Below are positions 16,079-24,874 of a DNA stretch of 64,000 bases, one piece after another; the stretch's first letter is position 1; each line of letters begins with the position of its first letter. The notes under the pieces are model-generated. The model saw nothing but the letters and a program-made list of their open reading frames with translations. It was not told the DNA's origin and searched no databases. The position numbers and the translations under genes were made by a program. The DNA is from Bacillus_P idriensis_A (GTDB taxonomy: Bacteria > Bacillota > Bacilli > Bacillales > Bacillaceae), in contig NZ_JBCMYF010000014.1 of the NCBI RefSeq assembly GCF_050483325.1, forward strand, positions 1 to 64,000. Direction: 5' to 3'.

Positions 16079-18670
16079 TCACAACCTCGGATCCACAGGA
16101 TCACTCTCCATTGCCAATGTCGCAAGCACACATTCATGCACCCGCTCAATGGTTTCACCATTCACATATCTCTTAATACCTTCAACTCCCAGTGCAAATT
16201 CTCGCAGCGCCAGTTTTTGCTTTTTACCTGTATTCCTGCTTTTCAGCCTTTCAAGATTTTTCGGCACTAAGTAGTCCATCCCGTAAATAATGTTCAGGTA
16301 CTTTCTGCCTCTTACTTTTATCGCGGGCTGAAGAAGCTTGCCTTTGTTCTTTGCAATGTAGAATTCTGGCTTAATGACAATTCCTTCGTGCCCTTCTCTT
16401 GTTATGTCCTGCCACCATTTGATAACTTCTTCTGCACTTGCCTCGTCTGTGATTAGTTTGTATTCTGTTTCAACAAATAAACTTGAAAGTGCTGCAAATT
16501 CCCGGTTCATTTCCATGTGCCATGTATGCGGCTTGTCAAAGAATGTCTCATTGCTGTGAGCGAGAACGTGGAATGGTGCGATTTGAATGGAATTGACATC
16601 TTCAATTTCCCAGCAATATTTTAAGAAGACTTCATTAAAGGTATGGGCGTTTTCCAGCTTTTGTTCGTATTCATTTAGCCATTCTTTTAAGTCATCGTTT
16701 TCCCCAGCTGCTGCCTTTATTTTTTCTTTGAGCATTGTTCGATCTAGGATTGCGTTTTCTGATACGTGAGCGTACTGGCTGCTGATCAGTTCTTTTGCTT
16801 TGAGATTCCATGGCATGATTTCGGCGTCAAGAAGTAAATAGTCTGTCTCATACTTATCAAAATAACCTTGTACAAGCAAATCATGATTGATTTTTGATAA
16901 TACTTTTTCCTCAGTTGCACCGTCAAAGAATCGCCTTCCTGTTCTTGTATAGATCACACCATATGATTCGATGCCAGTATGCTTTTTGGCAGATTCGGCA
17001 TCTTTAAATACGAATAAAATCGCCCTGCTTCCCATATGCTTCTTTTCCGCAATCATGGTTTGAATGCCATGGCTTCTGTAGTAGTTCATTGCTTCTATGG
17101 GATGTTCTAAGTAGTCATCTAAAGAAGAAGGACTGGGTGTCGGACTCATGGTTGGTGGGATATAGATTAACTGTTCAATTGGTACCGTATAGTGTGATAT
17201 TGTATCAATCGCAGGCTTAACGATATCCTGATGAAGTTTAATCTCCCCAAAATCTTCAGTAAGAACAGAGTAGCCATTGATGAACTTGCCGATATTTGGT
17301 GGATTTAACCGATTTTTCTCCCACTCTTTTAATGGGTTTTCAGAAACTCCTGAATAATCCTGCTTCGCTTTAACTGAGATAAATTCTCCTTCTGGATAGC
17401 GGAAAGCAGTCAGTGCGCCCCCAAAGACCACACCTTGGTCGATGTTTATCGTTTGGTTAATCAGAAGTGGAGTTGGTTTTGGGTCATGCCCCCAGACAAT
17501 CAGCGCTTTTTTCTTATGTGAAATATACCAATCTTTTCTTATTGGTTTCCCTTTTTCGTCAAAACCATCTGTATCGCCGTACCGGCAAAAGTCACTAATA
17601 GCTTCCGATTGCTTTCCAATAAATTCGTCTTTAATGCCGGCATGAGTACAGATTAAGGTCTGAACTCCGTTTTTAGTAAATACATAATGCGAGGGGGCTT
17701 GAAGGAGAAACGCTTTAAGTGTCTGTTTTGCTTCTTCTGCTTTTTCTCTCCCTGCTTCCTTTTCAAACACATTAAACTCTTCTTCTACTTTTTCATCACC
17801 ATGGTTTAAGGTTACATTTCTTCCATCCAACCATCTTGCAATTTTCCACCCGTGATTACTGTCAATCATATAGGCGAGGTTTTTCCTAACGTGTTCACAG
17901 AAAAAGAGCATCGTTTTCAGTGACTGAGGACCTCTGCTCATGATGTCTCCAATGGAAACAAACTTTCGGCCTTTCGGGTGAAGATAGAGGCCTTCTTGAT
18001 TTTTGTGATAGCCAAGTTTTTCAAGCACCAGGATCATTTCCTCATAGCAGCCATGAATATCACCGATGATGTCAATCCCTTTTTCAATGTCTTTTACTAT
18101 GGGGTTGCTGCGTCTAATGAACTCCAGATTTTCCGTTTCTTTTATCGTGTAAACGGCCATATATCCTTCTTTTTTAATGAAACGCTTTTCTTTTTTGAAC
18201 GTTTGGTATTGCTGTCTGATGCGTCTTTTCCCCCGCGGATTGTCTCTTTGTTCATCTCTTATTAGCAGTTCATCTTCAGGGATATCCATGACAATGGATA
18301 TAATCGGTAAATTGTTTATTCGAGCTAAAGAAAGATATCTTTTCCTGTCATCAGGATGAAGGTGAGTTGCATCCACAAAGGTTAATTTATTTAAACGGCA
18401 TCTCGCTTCAATGACGGAATCCATCATGGAGAAAGCTTCCTTCGAAATGGACTGATAGTCATCAAGCAGGCTGTCTGCTTCATCCTTCGGTCTATCCCGC
18501 CAGTCAATAAATTCGATGTCACTTACTAAAACCCGAAAATCATCTGAACTAATGACCTCTGATTGTAGGATTTCTTTCTTTTCAATCTTGCTTTTTAATA
18601 GGGTTGATTTTCCGCTGTTGGATGGCCCAATCAGCAAAACAATTCCTCCGTATGGCAATAAGATTTGCAT
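16079..18670 (-). CDS. pnkp: Polynucleotide kinase-phosphatase, RNA repair (Pnkp)
   Basis: 863-aa three-domain RNA end-healing and sealing enzyme. Kinase: P-loop GPSNSGKST (15-23). Phosphatase: GDIHG (203-207), GDIMSRGP (D242, R246), SNHGW (N272, H273); the usual GDxxDRG second Asp is Ser245. C-terminal adenylyltransferase (ligase) with KHMG (K544) as the likely nucleophile. It heals 5'-OH and 2',3'-cyclic phosphate ends; in characterised systems ligation needs Hen1, encoded directly upstream (2-base gap). The start is set at the ATG after AAGGAGG; a longer frame overlaps hen1. Confidence 0.93.
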   Translation of the reverse strand: MQILLPYGGIVLLIGPSNSGKSTLLKSKIEKKEILQSEVISSDDFRVLVSDIEFIDWRDRPKDEADSLLDDYQSISKEAFSMMDSVIEARCRLNKLTFVDATHLHPDDRKRYLSLARINNLPIISIVMDIPEDELLIRDEQRDNPRGKRRIRQQYQTFKKEKRFIKKEGYMAVYTIKETENLEFIRRSNPIVKDIEKGIDIIGDIHGCYEEMILVLEKLGYHKNQEGLYLHPKGRKFVSIGDIMSRGPQSLKTMLFFCEHVRKNLAYMIDSNHGWKIARWLDGRNVTLNHGDEKVEEEFNVFEKEAGREKAEEAKQTLKAFLLQAPSHYVFTKNGVQTLICTHAGIKDEFIGKQSEAISDFCRYGDTDGFDEKGKPIRKDWYISHKKKALIVWGHDPKPTPLLINQTINIDQGVVFGGALTAFRYPEGEFISVKAKQDYSGVSENPLKEWEKNRLNPPNIGKFINGYSVLTEDFGEIKLHQDIVKPAIDTISHYTVPIEQLIYIPPTMSPTPSPSSLDDYLEHPIEAMNYYRSHGIQTMIAEKKHMGSRAILFVFKDAESAKKHTGIESYGVIYTRTGRRFFDGATEEKVLSKINHDLLVQGYFDKYETDYLLLDAEIMPWNLKAKELISSQYAHVSENAILDRTMLKEKIKAAAGENDDLKEWLNEYEQKLENAHTFNEVFLKYCWEIEDVNSIQIAPFHVLAHSNETFFDKPHTWHMEMNREFAALSSLFVETEYKLITDEASAEEVIKWWQDITREGHEGIVIKPEFYIAKNKGKLLQPAIKVRGRKYLNIIYGMDYLVPKNLERLKSRNTGKKQKLALREFALGVEGIKRYVNGETIERVHECVLATLAMESDPVDPRL

Positions 18671-18672
18671 GG

Positions 18673-20019
18673 TTAGTCCTCCTTCCTTACGAACACACAC
18701 ATTTGTGTCGGAAAGCCATGTCTATCATGTTCTTCACCGATTCCTTCAAATTGAAGGTCATATGTATTACGGTGATTCCGCTCTTCACACCAGTGATGAA
18801 ATTCTGCTCTTGTCCACTCAAAGCGATGGTCATTGTGGCGGAAATGGTCCTCCATATCGTAAATCTCGTTATATTCGCGATTTGGAGTTGTTATGATCAG
18901 GGCATTGGGCTGATAGTCATGTAAAATTGTATCCAGGACCTTGGGCAGACGGAACTCGTCGATATGTTCGATGACCTCGCACAAAATCATGACATCTTTG
19001 CCTTTTAACCTTTCATCATAATAAAAAAGAGAACCCCATATTGTTTCAGGAACAACAAATTTCTCTTTACTCTTCACTTTATCGAACCGCTCTATTGCTT
19101 TTAGGGTCGCGGATTGTGATGGCTCCACCGCCAGAATTTCTTTAACTCCATCTGCAAATCCAAGCCGGACTGAAAGTTTTCCTTCACCCGATCCGAAATC
19201 TACGACGCTTCTTGGCTTCATTTGATTGACGGAATCAATGATTTTTTCATAGCGAAGATCATTTAAGCGAACCTTTTCTACTTTCTCTTCCTTTTTTTCT
19301 TCTGTTTTCTTGTTTTCTACGATGCTGTAAATTTCTTTAAATCGAAGTGATTGGCGGTAAATATAATCCCGCTTAGGATGATCTTCAAGCCAACCCTCTC
19401 CATATCTCTCAAGCTTATCAATTTCTTTATCGTCAATGTAATAATGCTTATAGTTATCGATAACAGGAATTAATACAAATAGCTGTCTTAATCCGTTTTG
19501 TAGTGTATTCATCCCTTTTAAACAAATGGATCTGGCAGAGCTTCTTTCTTTCATTTCAAAAGAGTACTCAATTTCAGGTCGCGATATTGCAACTTCATAA
19601 CCATTCGGCTCAAATAAATCCTTTAATTGCTGATCAGAAAGAGAAGAAACCACAGGCCCAAACTCGAACTGAAATGAAAACGGATAATTGACCCACTCTG
19701 AATACTCTTCCTTCGGCTGTCCGTTCAATGCTGTCCCTAGAGCAGATCGAATAAAAGAACAAAAGATGCTGCTGACGGCAAATTCCCGATCATTTATGTA
19801 ATGCGTAATGTCGTATGAGTTTGAAATGTTTTTAACGAGTTCAATTGGATCTGGTGTAACAAAGATTGTCACTTCAAGCTCTGTTTCTTTAAACTTACTA
19901 TAAAAAAGGCGCACTAAATGGCCTTTGTGATTTCTTTCGTATAGATTGTTCGGGTTTTTTGACAGCAAATAAGAAATGGCTTTCACGTTGTCACCAGTTG
20001 CTTTGATTGTTAACTGCAT
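18673..20019 (-). CDS. hen1: 3'-terminal RNA ribose 2'-O-methyltransferase Hen1
   Basis: 448 aa. N-terminal Hen1_N domain (about 1-240) with the PFSFQFEFGP segment, which helps activate Pnkp ligation, and a C-terminal SAM methyltransferase (about 250-448). VVDFGSGEGKLSVRL is the SAM loop, EVIEHIDEFR holds the Mn-binding Glu/Glu/His, and the FHHWCEE region carries the further His. It methylates the 2'-OH at the break so that the repaired RNA resists the same ribonuclease. RBS AAAGGAG; first gene of the two-gene RNA-repair operon. Confidence 0.93.
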   Translation of the reverse strand: MQLTIKATGDNVKAISYLLSKNPNNLYERNHKGHLVRLFYSKFKETELEVTIFVTPDPIELVKNISNSYDITHYINDREFAVSSIFCSFIRSALGTALNGQPKEEYSEWVNYPFSFQFEFGPVVSSLSDQQLKDLFEPNGYEVAISRPEIEYSFEMKERSSARSICLKGMNTLQNGLRQLFVLIPVIDNYKHYYIDDKEIDKLERYGEGWLEDHPKRDYIYRQSLRFKEIYSIVENKKTEEKKEEKVEKVRLNDLRYEKIIDSVNQMKPRSVVDFGSGEGKLSVRLGFADGVKEILAVEPSQSATLKAIERFDKVKSKEKFVVPETIWGSLFYYDERLKGKDVMILCEVIEHIDEFRLPKVLDTILHDYQPNALIITTPNREYNEIYDMEDHFRHNDHRFEWTRAEFHHWCEERNHRNTYDLQFEGIGEEHDRHGFPTQMCVFVRKED

Positions 20020-20103
20020 ATGGAGCGCTCCTTTTCAAACTATATCCCTAAAATTGTTAAATTAAATATAGCACAAAAAGGATGAAAACCCTTAATAGCG
20101 CAG

Positions 20104-20138
20104 AAAAAAGACACTCAGAAAACCCGAGTGTCTGAAAA
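20104..20138. terminator. Bidirectional terminator
   Basis: The 8-bp stem AGACACTC/GAGTGTCT (20109-20116 with 20126-20133) has A/T runs on both sides, after the secreted levanase gene and upstream of hen1. Confidence 0.75.
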
Positions 20139-20142
20139 ACGT

Positions 20143-23100
20143 CTATTTTTGAGTGTCTGAAGCTTCAATCAATTTCCACTCCTGAAACTCCCCTCCCCCT
20201 GCATTCTGTATCTCTGCTATCGTTCCATTCTCTGGCAGGTTATTTTTAAGGCCAAGAACTTTGCCGCTGTTGACGGCGCTGAAACGGTAGGTTCCATCCC
20301 ACTGGTCGGTGATTCTCCATTGCTGATTGCCGTAGCCAAAGTACTCCCATATTTGCACATCGTCTCCCGCTGAGACCCCTGAAGCATCCAGTACGAACTT
20401 GCTGTCACCTGAGTGAACTTTATAAGCTCCAGGAGAAACTCCTTCAATTTTCCATAAATGCTCTCCGCTTGGCTGAAGTTTTGCTTTAGAGCCATTTGAA
20501 TTCCCTTCAGGTGCAAGGATTTTTCCGGTGGTTTTCTCAGCAATTTTAAAGGACGCCTTGCTCTCGACAATGGTCCTGCCGATCAGCTTTCCATTTTTGG
20601 AAACTGCGGTGATGATGCTTCTTCCGTGGCCTGTCATTTTGATTTCTGCACTGCGTTCATCTACTTTCTTGATTTCTGCTGCATCTGGATTGCTTGAATG
20701 CCATTTTATTTTTTTATGCTTGCCGGAGACCGATGCAGAAAGTTTGTGCACACCTCCAAGCGGAAGAGACAATGTTTCATGATCCATGACGATTGCAGCA
20801 GGATCCGTGTTTTCTTCCTTCCAGACTCCTTTTAATGGATATATATCAAGAGAAACAATTTTCACACTTCCCCCCTTGGTATAAAAGCTCATGCCATCAC
20901 TTGCTCCGTCCGGAAACACGACATTTGAGAAAACGGCCTGGCCGTCATTTCCGAATACCTCAATGGAGGATTCGTCTACGAACATCCTAAATTTTACTCG
21001 TTTGTTCTTTGGAGTAACGTTCGTTTCATGATAGGCGGAAAACTTGTCAGAAAAGCTGATATCTCCAGATTCAGACCGGTCAAAGAACATCTTAGCTTCT
21101 TCAGCCTTATAGCCCACAACGGTTTTCTGAGAGTCAGATTCTCTTAGCCCGAACCCGAATTCTGCTTTGCTATTTAGAGGCAGTTCGATTTCTGCTGCTA
21201 GTTCATAGGATGTTCCTTTTACGTTTGCAAGCAGATTCGCATCTCCAGTCTTTACTGTTTTATTGCTCCATGAGGAAGCTTGTCCTCTGAGCTGCTCCAG
21301 CTCTTCAATCGGCTGCTGAAACAGTCTGATCCCTTCCCCGGGAACCGTCTTTAATGTAAGCTCACGCGGAATCGACATTTGTCCTTTCCACGTTGATGTC
21401 GGGAAGCTGAACGGATAATCCCAGTTGCTCATCCACCCCAGTGAAATTCTGCGGCCGTCTTCGGCTGGAATATCCGCGAATGACATCGCCGCATACATTT
21501 CTTTGCCAAACTCATTTTTCAGTACAGTGCCTGCTGGATGATCGCTGACGAAACGGTTACCGTCAAATGCCCCCACAAAGTATTCGGAATCCGATCCGTC
21601 TGTTTTAGGATTGGCACCAGTACTGATGGACAAAACCCATTTTTTCTTGGATGGATCTCCGTCTACTGGCAGCTGGAAGAAGTCAGGGCATTCCCACACT
21701 CCGCCTCTGACATAATCCCCATATCCAAACGATTCAATCATTTCCCAGTCCAGGAGATTTTGAGAGGTAAAAAACCGGATGTGGTCTCCTCCGGATACAA
21801 CCATCACCCATTGCTTATGCTCCTCATCCCAAACCACTTTCGGATCCCTGAAGTCCCAGCCTTCTCCCCCGTAAAATTCTCCGATATTCGGGATGATTGG
21901 ATTACCGTCATAAAATTCCCACGTGCGCCCTTTGTCTTTGCTGTAAGCAACGCCTATTTTCTGATCGCCATTGTGCTTTTCAGGATTGAATGAGGTGTAG
22001 AATGCAATCAGACCCGATCCTTCTTCAACAAACAAACCAGAAGCATTTGTCTTATCCACCACTGCTGAACCAGACCATGCATGTCCCATTTCATTCCACG
22101 GAATGGCAATCGGCAGCCTCTTCCAATGGATTAGATCCGTGCTCACCGCATGTGCCCACTTACCGCCGTCCTGATGGAAAAGATGATATTCCCCTTCATA
22201 ATAAACTAAACCATTCGGGTCGCTGGCATATCCTCTTGCCTGCGTAAAGTGATACTGCGGCCGGTAAAGCTCTGAATAATAATCGTCATGTGGCTCTGCG
22301 TAAACATGCTGAAAATAGGCTGTACCGTTATAGACATTTAATCCATATTTTCCACTTGAATAGGCTGAGTCTTTTACGGAAATGGCAGGATCCGCATATC
22401 CATCAAAATAAACCTTCAGATCATCTCCTGCAGCATGAATCTCAACATGATAGTTTTTGCCTGTTTCTAACTCCCGCTCAGCGACTCCAAGGGTACGATT
22501 TCCTTTTAAATCCAGGAGACGGATTCTGTTGAGGTTTGGATCCAGGGTGAGCATATATCCTTCGCTTGCATCTGCCTTACCCCTGAATACAAGTCCTGCG
22601 GTACAGTATGGAGCTTCAGCATCTACCTTTAGATCTCCTTCAAGGACAAAATCTGCTCCAGCAGTTTGAGCCATTCGGTAGGTATTTTCTTCCGCCGGGC
22701 TCGTTCCGGCCGTTCCGTCAAGATGCGGTTCCCACTCTCCATTCACAGATTGAAAGCCTTCTAGATTGGACTGCAGATCACTCACTTGAATGTTTTGAAA
22801 AACAGCATCTCCGCCGGCATGCAGCCCAAGCCATCCTCTTGAGTAAGAATGATCTTTCGCTTTCAATACCGGAGTTCCTCCATTCTGCCAGAAAACCTGG
22901 AGGGAAGAACCATTTGCTTTGACCTTTACGCGGTAAAGAACTCCCGGTTCGATTGGCATCTTTGCTTCTGCTATGACTTTTTTCTGATAGACATCTATCA
23001 GCTGCAAAACATCTATCCTTGCATCAGCCTTTACTTGATATGCCTTCAGTCCTGTTTTATCCGACCGGAACAGTAAGGAAGCTGCTGCAGCTTTATCTTT

Positions 23101-23817
23101 TAAGAGAAGGTCCGATTCGAAAATGAAATCAGCAGACGATGTAGAGGAAATGGAAGAGAGATTCTCTCCTTGATCAGGTGCAGCCTCCAACCCTTCAGAG
23201 CCAGCCTCCCATTTTCCTGTGATCGTTTTTAAGCCTTTCAGGTTTGTCCTCACTTCTTTTAGTTGAACCTTGCCAAAGACAAGTTTTCCTCCCTCAGCAT
23301 GGAAGCCTGTAAAACCTTTAGAATGGCTGAAGTCCTGAAGATCCATTACATTTTTTCCATCTACATACACCCAAATGGAAGGACCATCGGCCATTATTTT
23401 CACTTTTGAATGATCCTTTACTTTAAGCGGGACAGTTTTCAGCTTACGATTCCCATTCAAAGATGAGAGAGAAACTCTGTCTTTTTTGGAATCAAGACTG
23501 ACTTTGTAGCCCTCTGTTCCTGTATGATTTGCCCTGAATACAAGGGATCCCGTGCTGTTTTTCCCAAGTTTCACTGTGGCTTCATACACAAAATAACTGC
23601 CTGTTTCTGAGTCTGATAGGATAAGAGCAGGCTGATTTTTAGCCGCACTTCCTTTTAAAGAGCCATCAGATTCCTTTGTCCAGTTTCCTGACAAAGCCGA
23701 GTAGCCGAAAATGGCCGTTTTTCGTTCAACAGCTGCTCCTTTGACTCCTTCCAAAGAGAAGAGCGAAAAAAGCAGGGCAGCAGCGGCCGCCATTTTCAGC
23801 AAGGTCATTTTTTTCAT
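20143..23817 (-). CDS. Large secreted GH32 fructanase (levanase/inulinase) with lectin modules
   Basis: 1224 aa, exported (signal peptide 1-28). Three tandem LamG-like modules of about 160 residues fill roughly 28-510, each opening with an LxxGxW motif (SGNW, TGKW, NGEW). The GH32 domain (about 515-1000) has the nucleophile in SDPNG (near 532), FRDPK (near 655) and the acid/base in ECPDFF (near 709). A bacterial Ig-like segment (about 1010-1090) and a ricin-type beta-trefoil follow, with QQW and QEW motifs. It should hydrolyse extracellular levan or inulin. A cre-like site and a terminator upstream suggest its own promoter. The modular build is much longer than the usual 650-aa levanase. Confidence 0.9.
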   Translation of the reverse strand: MKKMTLLKMAAAAALLFSLFSLEGVKGAAVERKTAIFGYSALSGNWTKESDGSLKGSAAKNQPALILSDSETGSYFVYEATVKLGKNSTGSLVFRANHTGTEGYKVSLDSKKDRVSLSSLNGNRKLKTVPLKVKDHSKVKIMADGPSIWVYVDGKNVMDLQDFSHSKGFTGFHAEGGKLVFGKVQLKEVRTNLKGLKTITGKWEAGSEGLEAAPDQGENLSSISSTSSADFIFESDLLLKDKAAAASLLFRSDKTGLKAYQVKADARIDVLQLIDVYQKKVIAEAKMPIEPGVLYRVKVKANGSSLQVFWQNGGTPVLKAKDHSYSRGWLGLHAGGDAVFQNIQVSDLQSNLEGFQSVNGEWEPHLDGTAGTSPAEENTYRMAQTAGADFVLEGDLKVDAEAPYCTAGLVFRGKADASEGYMLTLDPNLNRIRLLDLKGNRTLGVAERELETGKNYHVEIHAAGDDLKVYFDGYADPAISVKDSAYSSGKYGLNVYNGTAYFQHVYAEPHDDYYSELYRPQYHFTQARGYASDPNGLVYYEGEYHLFHQDGGKWAHAVSTDLIHWKRLPIAIPWNEMGHAWSGSAVVDKTNASGLFVEEGSGLIAFYTSFNPEKHNGDQKIGVAYSKDKGRTWEFYDGNPIIPNIGEFYGGEGWDFRDPKVVWDEEHKQWVMVVSGGDHIRFFTSQNLLDWEMIESFGYGDYVRGGVWECPDFFQLPVDGDPSKKKWVLSISTGANPKTDGSDSEYFVGAFDGNRFVSDHPAGTVLKNEFGKEMYAAMSFADIPAEDGRRISLGWMSNWDYPFSFPTSTWKGQMSIPRELTLKTVPGEGIRLFQQPIEELEQLRGQASSWSNKTVKTGDANLLANVKGTSYELAAEIELPLNSKAEFGFGLRESDSQKTVVGYKAEEAKMFFDRSESGDISFSDKFSAYHETNVTPKNKRVKFRMFVDESSIEVFGNDGQAVFSNVVFPDGASDGMSFYTKGGSVKIVSLDIYPLKGVWKEENTDPAAIVMDHETLSLPLGGVHKLSASVSGKHKKIKWHSSNPDAAEIKKVDERSAEIKMTGHGRSIITAVSKNGKLIGRTIVESKASFKIAEKTTGKILAPEGNSNGSKAKLQPSGEHLWKIEGVSPGAYKVHSGDSKFVLDASGVSAGDDVQIWEYFGYGNQQWRITDQWDGTYRFSAVNSGKVLGLKNNLPENGTIAEIQNAGGGEFQEWKLIEASDTQK

Positions 23818-23840
23818 GTATCTTTCCCCTTCCAGATATA

Positions 23841-23854
23841 ATAAAGCGCTTTCA
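23841..23854. promoter_or_regulatory. cre-like site upstream of the levanase gene
   Basis: TGAAAGCGCTTTAT on the minus strand is close to the CcpA consensus TGWNANCGNTNWCA (two mismatches at the right end). It lies 24 bases before the levanase start. Confidence 0.5.
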
Positions 23855-23864
23855 TCTTCTGCTT

Positions 23865-23890
23865 AAAAAGACGGGATTGATAACAATCCC
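23865..23890 (-). terminator. Terminator after fructokinase
   Basis: The perfect stem GGGATTG/CAATCCC with 4-base loop is followed by GTCTTTTT on the minus strand, separating the transport/fructokinase operon from the levanase gene. Confidence 0.75.
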
Positions 23891-23898
23891 TTATAAAA

Positions 23899-24867
23899 TC
23901 AGCTGATGACAGATTCCTGATTGACGATTTTCATAGAAGGCATGGCAGATATCGCACCTATTTTTGTGCAGACGATCGCTCCGACGCGATTGCTGAAGAA
24001 AATCATCTTTTTCACCAAATCCATATCAGCTGCTGCGACCTTCGGATTGTCTTCATTTGAAATCTGATAGAGAAAAGCGCCAACAAAGGCATCCCCGGCA
24101 CCAGTAGAATCAATCGACTTAACGTTGATGCTTGGAACGGCCATCCTCTCTTTGCCGTTTGAAACAATTGTGCCGGCACTTCCTAATGTGACGGCAATCA
24201 GCCCATTGCAGGTTTTGTGAAGAACGTCTAGTCCTGCACTGACACCCTTTACTCCTGAAATCAGTTCCAGTTCATCAGCACTCATTTTAATAAAATCAGC
24301 AAGCATCATTGCCTTTTTAGTCAAACTGATAAACTCGCCTGTGTTTGTTTTCCATAGATCATGTCTGAAGTTCGGGTCAAATGAAATGAATTTCCCTCTA
24401 TTCTTTGCTTTTTTCATCGTGTCAAAATACAGCGTTCGAAACGGGTTTTCCAGCAGAGCTGTTGCTGATCCAAAATGAAGAATGGCCGCTTGCTTTATTT
24501 TTTCTTCATCAATATCCTGTTCCGTTAAAAAAGCATCAGCCCCTCTGTTAAAAAGGAAGTCTCTCTCACCGTCCGCCTGAAGGGATACGAAGGCAAGCGA
24601 TGTTTTATGGTCAGGATCAAGCACAAGCATGCTCGTATCAGCACCTGCTTCATCAAGCGTTCTCTTCAGAAACTCGCCAAACGGATCCTTTCCGGCTTTA
24701 CCGCAGAAGGAAGCCTTGCCCCCTAATTTACCGATAGCCGCACAAACATTGGCAGGTGCTCCTCCCGCCTGCTTCTCAAATTTTTTACCTTCTATTAAAT
24801 CAATATCTGTTTCGATGCAGAAAAAATCAATCAGCAATTCCCCGATGCAAATAACCGAAGTTCCCAC
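23899..24867 (-). CDS. Fructokinase (PfkB/ribokinase family)
   Basis: Phosphorylates fructose released by the neighbouring GH32 enzyme. 322 aa. VICIGELLIDF and KQAGGAPANVCAA at the N-terminus are the PfkB signature 1 region; DSTGAGDAFVGAFLY near residue 265 is signature 2 with the catalytic Asp. Start at GTG 24867 because homology begins at GTSVICIGE and the gene then does not overlap the upstream GH32 gene, 7 bases away. Same operon as the ABC transporter. Confidence 0.85.
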   Translation of the reverse strand: MGTSVICIGELLIDFFCIETDIDLIEGKKFEKQAGGAPANVCAAIGKLGGKASFCGKAGKDPFGEFLKRTLDEAGADTSMLVLDPDHKTSLAFVSLQADGERDFLFNRGADAFLTEQDIDEEKIKQAAILHFGSATALLENPFRTLYFDTMKKAKNRGKFISFDPNFRHDLWKTNTGEFISLTKKAMMLADFIKMSADELELISGVKGVSAGLDVLHKTCNGLIAVTLGSAGTIVSNGKERMAVPSINVKSIDSTGAGDAFVGAFLYQISNEDNPKVAAADMDLVKKMIFFSNRVGAIVCTKIGAISAMPSMKIVNQESVIS

Positions 24868-24874
24868 CTTGCTT

